Source: Plectrocnemia conspersa (Eukaryota > Arthropoda > Insecta > Trichoptera > Polycentropodidae). From it: a stretch of DNA of 64,000 nt. The DNA is taken from the NCBI GenBank assembly GCA_009617715.1, contig VTFK01000190.1, positions 248,001 through 312,000 on the forward strand, written 5' to 3'. The notes under the pieces were generated by a model, which made no database searches, was not told where the DNA came from, and saw only the letters and a list, made by a program, of their open reading frames with translations. This document shows, one piece after another, positions 24,601 to 38,200 of this stretch. How positions within the stretch are numbered: position 1 is the stretch's first letter; each line of letters begins with the position of its first letter. Position numbers and translations under genes: made by a program.

Positions 24601-26569
24601 CATTTTTATTGGCGAATGGAAACTTACTAAGAATAGTAACTGATTTGTTAGATAAATGGTTATGGAGTGGAAACATTTAAGGATAATGTATTTTATTGAG
24701 TTCGCAGCTTGTCGATTTCGTATTATATATTGTATAGTCATAAGCTTAAAAAGCGAAGAGAACTGTCAGATCTTCTTAAAGATATCATATTTTATTTCCA
24801 TAATCATCGTGTTTAGGGTTCTTAATCAAATATTATAATATTCGATCATTCATATTATTCGGCCAATTTTATCCATATTCGAATAATAATAATAACGCTC
24901 GGTAACGAGCGTTCCCACTGCAACGGCGTCGACACGATTTTATTGCTTTTGACGTAGAGTTTTGGCTTCTGAGAAGAGATAATTATTTTTTGCGTTCCTA
25001 TTGGTCAAAATTTGGTTTAGATATGCTTCATTCGATTCGTAACACATATTGTTATAAAAAGTCTTAATATGTAGGCTAGATAACCGAGCGTTTCCACTGC
25101 GACGGCGATGGCACAATTTGCTTTTGACATGGATTCTAGACAGGAACGTCATTATGGGGGCAGGGGCTCTTGCCCCCTCCTTGATTTTGGCCATAAAAAT
25201 ACATGTAAGTTAATGAAATCGAAATATTAAAAAAGCGATCACTATCTGGCCAACTTTTGCCCTCTTCCCTCTCCTGGAAAAATCTGGAATGGCGTTCCTG
25301 ATAATAAGTAATTAAAGTGACAGGTTCTGACCGAAGTTACTAAAAAAATATATTCCTGATGGAAGTATCTGCCGAAATGAATTTAGTTCGGCCATGTTCG
25401 AGCTAATATTCCCCTTGAGAATTGGGGGAAATTTAACGCCTTTCCAACTGTCGATAGTCTGTCCAATGCGGTAATTCGGGGCGGAAACAGATTATTTACT
25501 AATGTTTAATAAATAACTAGTTAGACTATTTGTCTACGATGGTTAAAAAATCTGTCGGTGAAGTTATGCAACGCATTTATTTGTATTTCAACTATTCTGA
25601 TTTGTACAGATCCTTTTTGTAAGTGCCTTAAAACCGTTTAATGAACGTCCACTTAAAAATTCTTTTTATGAAAGAAAAACTTCTTTCATAAAAAGTCACA
25701 AATAAGTAAAGACCTTGCGACAAACGAAGTCGTAACGATCACGGTCGGTCCTTACAAAATATTTCGTTTTATTTTTTTAATGATAATACAGTTTCATGTT
25801 ATAATTTCCAAAGAATGGTGTGATTAAACAGTTCTAAGACTCACTTGATATCATGAGGCATTGGTAGCGTTGCCCCTCTATCTAACAGAATCTTGATGAT
25901 CTCATAATTATTCCTGTGTGCCGCCAATATGAGGGGAGTTATATCAGGCGTAAACATTCCAATGTTCGTATCAACCTTTTGCCAGCTCTGCAAGAAATAA
26001 CATGTATAATATATATTTTTTAAATTTAAAATCTCATCATGGTGCATACGTATGGTTCTCCGTCTTTGTGAATGAGTTCTTCGTGTTCTAAAAGAAGTTC
26101 AACGGCTTCTACGAACTCCACGTTGATGGCTTGTAATAGGGCGTCTCTAGTTTCTACTTCCATGATTACCAAAAGCTCTACCATCTCTAAATTTTCTCCA
26201 TCTATGGCTAGAGTGAGAGCACCGCGGCCCAAAGAGTCCAAGCAATTCACGTCGATGTTCTTCTTGCGATGAGCACGCTGAAGCATTCTGTGTAATAATT
26301 GAATAAATAATTGTATTCTAATTCTCTAAAATATATTATTAAAGCATGCTAACCGTCTGACATTAGCCATATCGCCTCTTTCAACTGCCAGAAGATACTT
26401 TTTCTCTTCCAGAGTTAGTGATTTTGGAAGTGTGGGTAATTCCATAACTTTTTTAGCAGTTTCTCCTCCACTCGTCCCCTTTTCATATTATAATTAATGA
26501 TGTTTTATATAAAATTGATATAATATATAACATATGAAATACCTGCTCTATGTCCTTATTGTCCCCCAT
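18649..26569 (-). CDS. trpl: TRPL-type (TRPC) cation channel; two frame breaks
   Basis: Light-activated, PLC-coupled cation channel of insect photoreceptor membranes. Exons, 5' to 3': 26569-26543, 26478-26354, 26287-26050, 25987-25845, 24543-24363, 24297-24107, 24053-23820, 23755-23603, 23540-23285, 23219-23086, 23027-22904, 22835-22640, 22566-22399, 21546-21321, 21258-21033, 20976-20726, 19787-19609, 19550-19385, 19325-19144, 19073-18963, 18900-18649; about 1,254 residues. In order: N-terminal ankyrin region (residues about 40-175), CGCEEC linker, six membrane segments, pore near 605-640, EWKFAR TRP box, a TRPL-specific tail ([39 protein letters not shown]), a Pro/Ser-rich region and a Gly-Trp-Leu end. 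The tail before the Pro/Ser region fits TRPL better than TRP. Exons 6 and 7 each lack one base relative to an open frame (see findings). All other junctions agree in phase. Confidence 0.93.
19986..20072 (+). repeat. Dispersed repeat family, copy 1
   Basis: Shares CTTAGAGATTCAA, the core CGAAGTAAAAGCAACTGCTT and GAAGTTGTC-like sequence with the reverse complement of 45895-45990. By eye the two are roughly three-quarters identical. A more diverged third match is at 13525-13570. The family is unknown. Confidence 0.6.
20595..20650 (+). repeat. Short direct repeat, 23-bp identical units
   Basis: TATCGCCATAACAATAATTA plus AGG occurs at 20595 and again at 20628, an offset of 33 bases, inside a TRPL intron. 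Confidence 0.85.
21783..21967. repeat. AT-rich foldback element, arms about 70 bp
   Basis: Arm 21783-21855 is the imperfect reverse complement of 21897-21967, with a spacer of about 41 bases. The spacer begins with a direct copy (about 21857-21890) of the start of the right arm, so the block is three related segments, one inverted. It could be a MITE relic or a template-switch product. Confidence 0.7.
22121..22385 (+). repeat. Dispersed repeat family in TRPL introns, copy 1
   Basis: Begins GTCTTAATATG, has the core CGAGCGTTTCCACTGCGACG and TTGCTTTTGACATG, and ends near CCCTGATAATAA. A second copy lies at about 25049-25310 and a partial third at 24904-24965. It has no coding capacity. Confidence 0.7.
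24544..25844 (-). other. TRPL intron 4 with repeat copies
   Basis: About 1.3 kb between the PMPHDI exon and the CGCEEC exon. It contains the repeat copies at 24904-24965 and 25049-25310, and a small perfect palindrome AACGCTCG-GTAA-CGAGCGTT at 24894-24913. Confidence 0.65.
24904..25310 (+). repeat. Dispersed repeat family in TRPL introns, copies 2 and 3
   Basis: A partial copy at 24904-24965 (CGAGCGTTCCCACTGCAACG) is followed by a fuller copy at 25049-25310 with the same core, GAAATCGAAAYATTAAAAA and CCTGATAATAA. The fuller copy carries a patch rich in G then C (GGGGGCAGGGGCTCTTGCCC). Confidence 0.7.
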
Positions 26570-29420
26570 GGTCAACTTCTATCGATTAGAAGACACCGAG
26601 GTAGAAATAGTCCATCTGTACTGTCGAATATTTAAGATCTACAATTATTAATTGGACTAGGCATGGATTATTGTTTAGTTGAAAATTATGCTAATCCTCT
26701 AATGGGCACATATTATATTCTTGTAGGGTTTCTCGCGTGAGATATGTTCAATGCCGATTACATAATATTGACATACATTCGTAAGGATTATGTTGCGAAG
26801 TGGAGCATATTATGTATTATAATAAATTTACACCGCACCCGTTGAAAGATCAACGAAGCATTATCATAATTATTAATTACCCCGTGTGCAAAATAAAAAA
26901 AAATTCAATTAATTATTAATATTTGCGGATTTCTAATAAACGAATTTCGTGGAAATCGGATTATGGGATTTTTCGATACGAGGCGAAGAAACCTGACATG
27001 TGATAATTAACATACTAAATAACAAATGTATAATATACATACTTACTTTATTCGATCAAATAAATTACATGTGTTCTAAATGCATATTCGTCATTTGTAA
27101 AAAATACTGTAACACGTTTTTCAAAGTCATAACTTGTTTGGTCGTGTAGCGCAATTTTTAGATATTAAAAAAAATAGCGCTTATCAGGCTATGAAGTGCT
27201 TTTTTTTGGATATTTAACTTATCAACTACTAATTATACAATACAGTGGAGAAGGCAGCATAAAATCAGACAATCCGTTTCGGACTTTTTATTTTTATATA
27301 AATATACTTAAATATTATGGAAAATATATGAACAAGAAATATACAAACGAATCATGTGCATTTAAATTTGTCAGAATATACATAAAAAATTGTAAATATT
27401 TAGCTCTATACAAGAAACTATTCATCGAATTCGATAACAATTTTTATAGGATAAATAAAATATTAAATAAAATAATTATCACTTACTCTCCTAATTTTTT
27501 GATACTTTATTTTAATTTTATAGTTATGGATATTTGCTTTGATCAAGTTAAAAGTGAGAAATTCGGGTGGCTCTAAAAATAAAATAAATTAAATAATAAA
27601 ATATATATAATCTAATTATATATAACCATTGAACTCGCAAGATCAAATTATACACCATCATCATTTGTATTTAAATAAATTTATAATTTATTTATTTGTA
27701 CAAAGTATTATATAATGTCTCTTAAATTGATTTGTTTGAAATGCGTATTAGGAAGATAGAACAAGATATCGTAGATTAGATAACATATGTAACATATAGA
27801 TAATGTGAACTTTAAGAAAAGCAGTGTTCATTTTCATCAATGTGTGATAGATCAGGGTAATTTACAGCATATTAAATTGAACATTATTTTTATAAATAAT
27901 ATAATATATACAAGATGTGCACTACATACCGAGTACCGATGGAAGAGGAACTAAAACCGAATTACGGTATCGACACATACCTTTATACTCCGCTTATATA
28001 TATCCAATTAAGAAACCCTGTTCACATTTTTTCGTGAAGCGTTAGTGGTTGCAAGATTTTCTTTCAATAATATATTTATTTTTTCTTTAAAAAATAGTAT
28101 AGTTACTAACGTTGGTTAGTCGTGAAAATTGAAAAAGTAAACCGAAAAGTGTACATTTTACTTTTTTTACATCATAAATATTTATTCTATAAGAAGAAAT
28201 GGGGATTCAGTGAAGTTTTTTAAAGAGTGGTGTTTAGTGCAATATTTCCATGTATAATATTATTAGCTTTTGTAATTTGCTTTGTTTCCATTAAAATCGT
28301 GTCAATAGACGATGGTTCTTATTGAAATATTTTTAACTGTCAGGAGCAGAGACCCTAATCTAAATATAGGAATATTTAACTATTCGTTATTGAAATAAAT
28401 GTCCAACTATTTGTGAAATTTTTAATTTCTAAAAACACCAAATATCCAACACCAAATGTTTTAACAACGCATGTAGCAAATATTTCTCTATGTACCGCTG
28501 TAATGCTATTTTTATATTTATATTATGTATGACAACTATGGCTGTAACAACTAATAACCTATAAACAAAATAATGAAAATAAAACCTTTAGTAATGCCAA
28601 AATTTCATTAAATACTCATATTTCTAAGTTAATATTATGTAGTTATGGTCTTTCAATAGTTGGTGTTTGTTATGTGTTTTAAATGAACAATGATTAGGTA
28701 CGAACGAGCTTTGGTCAGAAAATTTAACACCTTATGAATAATGAATCATTTTCCGAAAAAAAAATTGAAGAGATTTACCTTACATAAATGCACAAACAAT
28801 TCGTTTTATGGAACAAAGTATATATTTAAATGCACATATCTCTTAAAATAATTCCGTGTCAAATTGTGCCCGTTTTAAATCAATACGGACACTGCTTTTA
28901 TGTATGTCTAAAGTAATTTACTATGGTAATATTTCTTAAGCATACTGAGTTGTAGTCTTTTCAGCAACAGGAATAATTAAAATGAAACTTCTACTGCTTT
29001 AAAGTTTACAACACTTAATGCTCTATTATTTAAAAAAATAAAATACATAATCTTAAACCTTTGGGGTTAACTAATGTTGTGATTACTTAGAGAATTTTAA
29101 AACTAAACTTAATACCCAATTACAATATTATTTTTCGTTTATTTGTCAATTAAGTAAAATGAACTTATTGCAACTGGCATCATGATTGTTGAAAATATTG
29201 AAAATTATGTAATAAATGGTATGAATGCTATAGTGAATGTGTATTTTACAGTAAATATATATTTTCACCGGTATTCATATAATTTGACTTACTGTTTCAG
29301 TGAAATCAGTGAGGCGGACAACATTTTAGACATGAATAATCACTGATTCCAATATCCTATTGATAGTTGTAAGAACGCTAAGAGCGATTAACGCAATTGT
29401 AAAAATAAAAAATATTTTTA
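26570..29420. other. Divergent spacer between TRPL and POSH
   Basis: Holds the TRPL 5' UTR and promoter (27950-28010, minus strand) and then about 1.4 kb of AT-rich sequence before the POSH island. The 126-residue open frame at 27196-27576 is Ile/Lys/Tyr/Asn-rich, fits chance in AT-rich DNA and resembles no family. Confidence 0.5.
27945..28012 (-). promoter_or_regulatory. Probable TRPL core promoter
   Basis: Reading the minus strand: TTAATTGGATA (about 28010-28000), TATATAAG (28000-27993), then GTATAAAG (27988-27981). Transcription would start near 27950. The first motif matches 9 of 11 positions of the photoreceptor core element TAATYNRATTA, which sits just upstream of TATA in Drosophila rhodopsin promoters. 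The position is consistent with TRPL, whose coding start is about 1.4 kb downstream on this strand. Assignment is inference. Confidence 0.45.
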
Positions 29421-29429
29421 TCGAAATTT

Positions 29430-29650
29430 TGGCAATAGTACGAGCGCCGCTCGAGCATTCACCTGCTATCGTTTTTGGCAAGTGGCAACACCGGCGTCGA
29501 GCGATCGCCTCGGCCGCCGCCCGCCGTCGTCCTTTTCGGGCCTCGCTGTTCGCCCCCGGCGTCCGCGGCGCCTCCGCCCTCTTCTCAGATGTCCTGCATC
29601 TCGACGGGGCTTTCAGTTGTCGTTTCGCGTTGCGCGAGGACGCGTCTCTA
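29430..29650 (+). promoter_or_regulatory. POSH GC-rich promoter and noncoding first exon
   Basis: An abrupt GC-rich, CpG-rich island ending at a strong splice donor, GTGAGT at 29651. The POSH start codon sits 10 bases after an acceptor at 32257, so an upstream noncoding exon is required, and this donor is the best candidate (intron about 2.6 kb). Open frames here on both strands are composition artefacts. The start site within the island is not resolved. Confidence 0.6.
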
Positions 29651-32257
29651 GTGAGTATCCTTTCCTTTCCTTCTCTCGACTGACACCGCCTTCGGCTCGC
29701 GGTGAAAGGACTTTAATCCAAAGCACCCAGTTTCGGCATGAATCATGCGCATACGTGCTTTCGAAGATTTGCAGCGAGCAGTCGGATTGGTATTTGACGC
29801 CCAACATCCTGTCGAGACATGTTCGGGTCGATTGCCCATTTTTTTTGGCCATAATATTCGTTTGTTCTTATTCAAATTGTTGTGGCCATAATTTTAACTT
29901 TTGGTCATAATCTTGTGTGATTCATTTGTAAGTTTCTACTAGTGTTATATTGATAATATAACAATTTATTATTCTCTAATCGAAAGTGAAAACGATTCAT
30001 TTTCTAGTTAGTATTTCATTATTTTTATTGTGCAATACTTTTATCGAAAGAAATGTTTTTTAGCTAATGATTTAACAATAAATGAAATCGTTAAAGTTTC
30101 ATAATAACATTAATCATTAATAAAAGTTAAATAATTTATGTACATACAAGTGAAATAAACATCGACATATTTTTCAGTATTTATAGATAAGAAAGACACC
30201 GTAACTCGGTAAATAAGTCGTTCGTTATTTATGCGGTTTCTCTAGTCAAAATTTTACAGTATGCATTCTTAAAACCAATTATTGCTCGCATAGCTAAGTC
30301 TTGAAATATTCTTATTATCTGACTCCGTGCTTATTTTTCTAAAATAAAAGGAGGATCAATTTTTGTTAATTTTTTGTGAAGTAAAATGTACAGCTGGAAT
30401 TGTTTTAACTGTTTATAATAATTTATTATTTTCTAAATTTTTTTCAATTATACAAATTTATTACAATTATGTACATGTGAACGTTACTATAAAAATTCTT
30501 CTGCAACATTAAAAAAAACGTCAAAAATTGAAAAATACCGATCTGCTTGGAAAGGTACTGATAATTTGCCAAAAAACTGATTCATTCAAAGCCAGAGAAA
30601 TCCATTATAAGTTGTTTCTTCAAACTGAATTGGATATTTTTGATTAATCGTCAATTTGTCTTGCTATTTAAAAACCCGATAAACTGATTTTTGAGATTAT
30701 ATTATTTTTTTATGGAAAAGCAGTGTTTTAGAATTTTATTAATTTTCTAATGATTTTTTTATTAATTTAAGTCAGTAGCTCTGTGAGCCACATTTAACTT
30801 TAGGCCATCAAGAAAATCACCTAAAGGTGTATGTTTTTTTTGTTGTATAATTTAAAGTTTAAAAACACTTTAATTTATTGAAATAATATTTAAATAACTT
30901 ATGGCATAAATAGGTACTATATATTAGCAAATTTCGAAATAGCGCACAAAAAGATCAGCCGCGGTGAAAGGGTTAATCTTTTACAGTGGATGACATCTAT
31001 AAATTTCATCAAGAAAATTACCAGTGCACTGGGCACCTAAAGGTGCCATGAATCTTGAAGGTGGAAAATTACTGTAATTTATTGAACTATAATGTTTAAA
31101 AAAACTATTAAGTATTAAAAACGTATTATACAAGTGCAAAATGGGTTGCAATTTTATCAGCCATGATTTTTTCTTAAAGCCAAACTATAACAAATATAAT
31201 ACAACTTTTCACTTTCATAATTTATATGTTTTACTTTTTACCAACTTACTCAGTATATGTACATGAGAGGATTGACTTAGGCACAATCGGGCCAAAAACT
31301 CGAATGGGCCCAATAATTGATACATATACACACAATTGACTCATTTATATTATAAGCAGGGTTATGGAGTTGTTAGACTCTGATTCCTTTTTATAATTTT
31401 CTTCAACATGTTGAAGAGCACGGCCCCCGTGTCTATACAAATATTATTGCCTCATAGTTGACAAGGGAACCGTGTTCAGTGAGATTGTAAAGCGGGGACT
31501 GACTTGCAACTAAACGTTGTAATGAAATGTAATGTAACATGAGTATTCGCTAGTCAGTGCCGGTTGTTTTTTTAAATCCTCTTAACGACTAAAACTTAAA
31601 CGACTCCACAGCCCTGATTAAAAATGTGTTAATTTTCATGGAAATCCCCAGGACAATATTCAACATTGATTCACCAGAGAACATGATATTAAAAGATGCA
31701 TATGATATCCGTTTCATACATTGTTTGGAAATTTTTATTATGTCTCAATAAAATATTCATGTAAGATAAAAAGTTAAAGATAAGATTGATCTGAGTCACT
31801 ATTACTCAAATAAAAAACTCCGTAAGTACATTCTCATTAAATTCTATTGCTGGATAAGTTGGTTTCAAATAATTTTTCAATTAAATGTTGATGATAAAAA
31901 ATGTTCTTTCAATTAAATGTTGATGATAAAAAATTTGATTATATCAGATAGTATTTTTTTTTTTTTTTTTTTTTCCGACGTTTTATGTTTGAACAATGCA
32001 AATATATTAACACTATTTTAATTTTCGGAAACTTATTATTTTTAAAAATCTGGTTACTATATACCTATTTTTAATGACACCCATCAAATTGACAGGTTTA
32101 TGCCCGTAAATCTAGTGTTAAATAATGATACATATGAGCGTTTATGTAGCATATGTATATGTGTATAAATTTTATTTATGAAGATTTCTAAAAAATTAAA
32201 AATACCCGAATGTTATGTCTATTTAATACATATAGTAATTACTGATTTCTTTTTCAG
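29651..32257 (+). other. POSH 5' intron
   Basis: AT-rich, no gene seen. It contains a 32-bp direct duplication at 31876-31939 (TTCAATTAAATGTTGATGAT unit) and a 21-base poly-T run at 31954-31974. Confidence 0.5.
31876..31974 (+). repeat. 32-bp tandem duplication plus T21 tract
   Basis: Two copies of a 32-bp unit start at 31876 and 31908. They are followed by 21 consecutive T at 31954-31974. Probably slippage-prone sequence. Confidence 0.8.
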
Positions 32258-32267
32258 GTAATTAATT

Positions 32268-35200
32268 ATGGATGAAGGACTATTAAACGATTTACTGGAA
32301 TGCTCGGTTTGCTTGGAGAGATTGGATACTTCTTCGAGGGTATTGCCATGCCAGCATACCTTTTGCATCCAATGCCTTAGGGTAAATATATCTATATATT
32401 TATTATAAATTTTCATCGTAATGTATGAAAGTATGAATTTATTTTTATAATTTGTGTTACTTTGCATTATTAGGAAATAATCTATTGTCAAAAAGAGCTA
32501 CGATGTCCGGAATGTCGCGTACTTGTGGAGACGCCAGTGGACGAGTTGCCGCCGAACGTCCTCCTGATGCGCATATTGGAGGGAATGCGCTATTCTGGAG
32601 GACAGCGTTCTCATTCTTCGCCGCCGCCTCCGCAAGTAGTCATTCCGAGAAGACCCATAATTGGACCCGCTACGTTTATGGACCCAGTTTCTTCTTACGG
32701 TTTTACGTATTCCGACGGGGATGGTAAATATACCAACGTAATACCCAAATGTACGCCGCACGCCAGAGCGCTGTATGATTACTTTTCCAAGGAACCTGGC
32801 GATTTAAATTTTAAAAAGGGAGAGGTTATTATATTGAGACGACAGATTGACACGTTTTGGTATCATGGAGAAACTGGTGGAAATCAAGGTGCTTTTCCAA
32901 TTACTTATGCAAAGATCGTCGTACCGTTATCGCCTCAAATACCGCAATGCACGGCCCTTTATGATTTTTATATGGCGGCGCACGAAGACGAAGGGTGTTT
33001 AGCTTTTAATAAAGGTGCTGTAATAAATGTGATTCGAAGAGTGGACGAAAATTGGGCCGAAGGCAAGCTGCAAGATAAGATCGGCATATTCCCTATCGCT
33101 TTCGTCGAAATGAACGGTCCTGCACTTTCTATCATCAATAGTTATAATAGAGGTAACAATTCTTCGGCAATTAATAAACCGACGATTCGATCGTCTCCCG
33201 CTCCTCAATTGAGTAAAGCTCAACAACTCAACTATGGCCAAAAACAAACAGTCGGATCTGCTATTTTAGCAAATCAGGTGGGATATCGTCCCCAACCGAT
33301 GTCGATATCTTCTCCGGTTCCAAGTATGGGCGTAGCCGTGCAACGGCAGCAACACAACATGTCACAATCTCATCCGTCGTATATTCATTATCAACATCAT
33401 CCACACCCGAATCCAGAAGCTAATAAATCTGGAACGCCATACATAGATTTATTTGAATATCAAGCGGGTACGCACAATAGAAGTATACAACAAGAACCAG
33501 TGAGTGGCGATAGTCATGTAAAATACTCAAATATACCGATGGAAGTCCGGGCGCAAACAAGTTCTTCGCAAACCGAACCGAACCCTCAAAACAAAGTCAA
33601 ATCGATGAATCCGAAATACTCAAATTTGCCACCAAATTATAACACGAACAATAACATTAGCTCGGATTCGAGTTCGACGACAACTACGCCTTCTTTCGGC
33701 GGAAGCTCTCTCACGACGACCCCTAACACCAGTTCGTCTAATACCAGTTCGGCTTCGGAGAGCAACACTCCGAGTAGTCCTGCATCGCCTGCCGCGAATA
33801 GTCAACAAAAACCAGGCACTGCAAACAACTCTCCTTCGCTTCCTCAAAATCAAACAATTAGAGAAGAATCTAACGAACAAGGAGACATTTCCGAACAAGC
33901 AAATGTGTCAAATCCAGATAGTAACATTAGAAACGTACCACAACAATCTCAAAGCATGAACGGTAACGTCTTAAATATTACACCTCCAAGAAGTAACATG
34001 TCATCGCCGCAAATCTGCACTGGAGGATCCAATAATTCGACTTTGACCCCTACTCAAATTTCATCGCAATTGGACAACTTACAACTGAACAGCAGCACTA
34101 AGAAAAACTCTTCGCCTGTTCAAAATTATGTCAACATACAACCCAAATCTGAGTCGCAAGCCGGTACGTCGAATCATGCTTTCAATTCATTATACACGTT
34201 CAGCGATCAATTGATTGGTGAACATATGATTTCGCCGATGCACGGAAGAAAAGAAAATAACCCATTAACTGCCACTCCGAGAACGTCTCATTCTCACCAT
34301 CGAGAAAGAGAAAAAAGAAACAGTCTAATTTCGGGAGGGCAAATCGTGTCGAGCCATTCCACGGCGGTTAATAGGCACTCTGCTGAAATTCTCGGCCCGT
34401 CCAGGAATCTGCTAGATCAAGAGTTGAGTCAAGATACAGCAGCGGCTTCGAAATCTAGCGATAAACACCGATTTGAAAAAGAATTGGGTTCAGTAGAGGA
34501 TAAAAATAAAAAAAGCAGCAATAGTAGTAATCAGTATACTTCTTATGTGGCTTTGTATGCTTATAAACCTCAAAAACCAGACGAACTAGAGTTGAAAAAA
34601 GGAGGTGAATCATATTTTAGATTATATTTAGTAGTAATTCAATTTATTGATTATAATTGTGATACTGCGTGATTTTAGGTCTATATATGGTATTGGAGCA
34701 GTGCCAGGACGGTTGGTATAAAGGTTGTTCATGTCGCACTCAAAAATGTGGTGTGTTTCCTGGCAATTATGTGATTCCCGTTTCAAAAGTACAGATGGGT
34801 TCTTCCAAGAATAAACAACAAGTGAGATATATTTCAATTGCATTTAACTATAAATCACGGTCAATGATATTTATGTGTACTTATATGTATTTTTAATTTC
34901 AGGCATCTCCGAGCATTTCAAAATCTACTAAAGAAAGTAGTAGTAGTTCTAGTAGTAACAAGAATAAAAATGTTGATATGTCTCAATTCCAAACTCCACC
35001 TGATTTGCCTCCGAGATCGCACAGTCCTACTTTACACAGTATGTTAAATTTGGTTAATTATCAATTGTATTTTTTAATTATTACTCTTATTATATATGCA
35101 TTTTTATCTATTTCAGAACGTTCTTCTCCCAAGTCTGTACCAGCAAAATCAAGTGAAAAGGTATTGTAACTAAGATTCTCAATTATTTGTAGTTTTCAAC

Positions 35201-38200
35201 TATTTTAATATTGAATAAAAAGTAGATGAAGTATTCGAATATTTTAATATATTCGTAATTTTTTTTCGGTTTTTACCAATATTATTTTTTTTAATCAATT
35301 AGTACAAAAAATAATTTATTTCTGTAAGATACTATTTAATTAAAAAATAATTATTGGTTAATAATAATTATTTTAATTACTCATAATCGTTTAACTTTTT
35401 AAATTTTATAAAATATGCATAACACAATGCTGCTAGTTACTGATCAGTGAGGGCGTCGAAAGGAAACTGCTTAATTTATTATTTTGCATACTTTTGATCT
35501 GGGGTGTCATTTCAGCGTTTTTAAATCATCAGAATTACACTCCACTAACTGGTTGAGTAATATCTACCCGGTTTGTCTGCCACTGGTAATCCAGGGAATG
35601 GATAATGACTACCTTTTACGACTTTTGATATTTAACGACGGGTTTTGTAGTATACCCGCAAAAACTAAAGCGTTTTGTGCTGCCATCTATGAATCAATGT
35701 TTATACTTTAAGAAAAAAAATATTTCAAAGGATAATTATTTTTATTACAGCTGCTGACTACCATGTAATAATTAACATAACAATTTTAACCCATTGAAAA
35801 CTGAAATATAATTTTGTATATGGTAATTTACATAGTTCGGTGGTGCCCCTTAGTGTTCTAACTTAATATTATTCGAAACCATATGTTTTGTTGCTTGTTT
35901 AGAGAAATGAATTAAAACATTAAAAAATTATAAAACATGTGACAAACTACATTTATATCATACCAAAGTTTAATTTTACTTTAGTTGATATTCAATGCGG
36001 ATATATTACATTTTTCGTGGAAACAAAATCTACGTATTTCGTCAACTGATGCTCAAAATTAGCATTTTTTTATATTGAGTTTCAAGATATTTAGTCTCAT
36101 TGTAAATATTTTACTAGAAATAAAACAAAGCAGAATAAAACAGATTTCATGATTTTAATTTTGCTCTTATGCGCTCACAGATTAAAAACCACTGATAAAA
36201 TAATTTTAACATACGTATGTACCAATACAATTTAGAACATTTTTGTTTTTAGATTCCTTTTAATTCAAAAGTATTCTTATTTTTTTTTGTTATATCTCTG
36301 TTTTGCACTAATTCAAAAAATAAACGACCCGTCGGTCAATTGTTAATTTAGGTAGTATATATTTACCATTTCAATTGCCATTAATCCATTTTATTTTTCC
36401 TCACTGAAGTGGATTAGTTGGCATTTCAATTCATTTCAATAGAGAAAATTGATTTGACATGAGTTATATGAGTTATGAGATCCATCATGGAATGAGTTAA
36501 ACTCGTAAGTTAAGGCACCACTGTACATAAAGATCGGATCCTTATTGGCGTTTGTTTTCTGCAGATTTTCATATAAATTAAATAACTAGAAATAAATTAA
36601 CTGCGAATTATTAAACTGATTAAAATAAAATCTTTGTGTCTTAAAACAAGAAATACAAAAACGTAACATAAACTTCTCAAAAATTTGTGGCGCTCACTTG
36701 TTTTTGTGATAAGCATTGGTCTTTCCAACATTTTGTTTCGGATTTTGGTCATAGATACAGCTGTAAAAATTCTACTACCCGTTTTGCTCAAGTATACAAA
36801 TTGTTTCATTCTATGATTTTTTCAGATTTAATTTGAGATAGTAGAAAAGAATATTTCATTAATATTCAATCAATTATTCAAATATTAATATAGTTAAAAA
36901 TTGGGCGAATAATTTGAATAATCAAATATGATTGAGATCCCTAAATGTTTGACTTATTTTTATAGATTAATTTTTAATGCGATTTATTTGTCATTGTGTT
37001 ATAGTCCAAAGAAAAGAGTAAAGCAGACAAAAGTGTAAGTAGTGGCGTAAGTTTGATGAAACGGTTGACCGGCATGAAGAACCGGCGAAGTCCTCCTCCC
37101 ACTTATACGGCTGGTTTTTCTATGGACAATCCAGTGTTTGAAGATTGTTCTTCTGAAAATTCGGTTTCTATGCCTCCGACACAGCAGGCCGCGCCGCAGC
37201 AAGCCATACATACGAGGTATGTTATATATATAAATTATTTATTATTTAATATTTCGAGCAGATATGAGAAATGAGGATAAAATAATTTATATGTGGGGGA
37301 AAATATAAAGTATGTAACTCCTATTCAATAGTAATGAAATTAAAAAAATTAGGTTAAAATTAAACTTTCGTGGTTTCCAGGCTTACTTTCGTTTTTCATT
37401 ATTTGTAGAGAAAAAGCTCAGGAAAATATATAAAATGAAGTATGATTTAGTCTTAGTTGGTTCAGTTTTACAATAGTAAATTGTCCGAATACTCGGACAA
37501 TTTTCAGTTGTGAAAGTTTTATTTTAGATAAACAAATTGTATTGCTTTAATTTCTGTTTTGTAGACTTTTTAAACCCCAAATGTACATATGAATTATTTT
37601 AAGCCTCAAATGAAGATCCATAATTAACTTCATTCAAGTGTTTTTCCATCATTATTTAATCGATGATATCATGTATGGCATGCAAATCGAATATTTTTTT
37701 GTGAGTTGTCTGACATTTTTTCACGCTTTTCGTGTTGTTTGAACATTCTTACATTTTTATTAACATCTAAAATGTAGTTTGTACTTTTTGAAATGAAAAG
37801 AACAGATTGCATTCTCACTATCGTTTCAATGGTGGACGATTTATTTCATGGTTGTTGTTTCTCATTGTTTGTGTTTATTTGGTATCCATGTATCATATTA
37901 GACGTGTGCGCGTGTGTGTTGATAAACTTATGACATGTGGGTGTTACACAAAAACAGATCTGGTTCCTGTCCGAGTCAACTCCTGCAAGGTGCGCCGAGT
38001 GGAACGATGAACGCCCAAATGCAGACGATGCCCTCGTATTACTATAAAACGAATGAAAATCTCGAAAGTACCGTTTATGGCACTCAAATCACAGTCGGCG
38101 GCAGCGTTAGCTCGGCTGTCGCTCACCGATTGTTCCCCACCCATCACATGGTTAAGGGTATGGGTTCGCAGACGTTGGGTCCGTCGCACGGCTTCGGACA

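Noticed and set aside
27196..27576. 126-residue open frame on the plus strand.
   Set aside because: Ile/Lys/Tyr/Asn-rich product typical of chance frames in AT-rich DNA; it lies in the TRPL 5' region on the other strand.
29360..29910. Open frames of 75-142 codons over the POSH upstream island.
   Set aside because: Composition artefact on both strands, and the GTGAGT donor at 29651 fits a noncoding first exon better.
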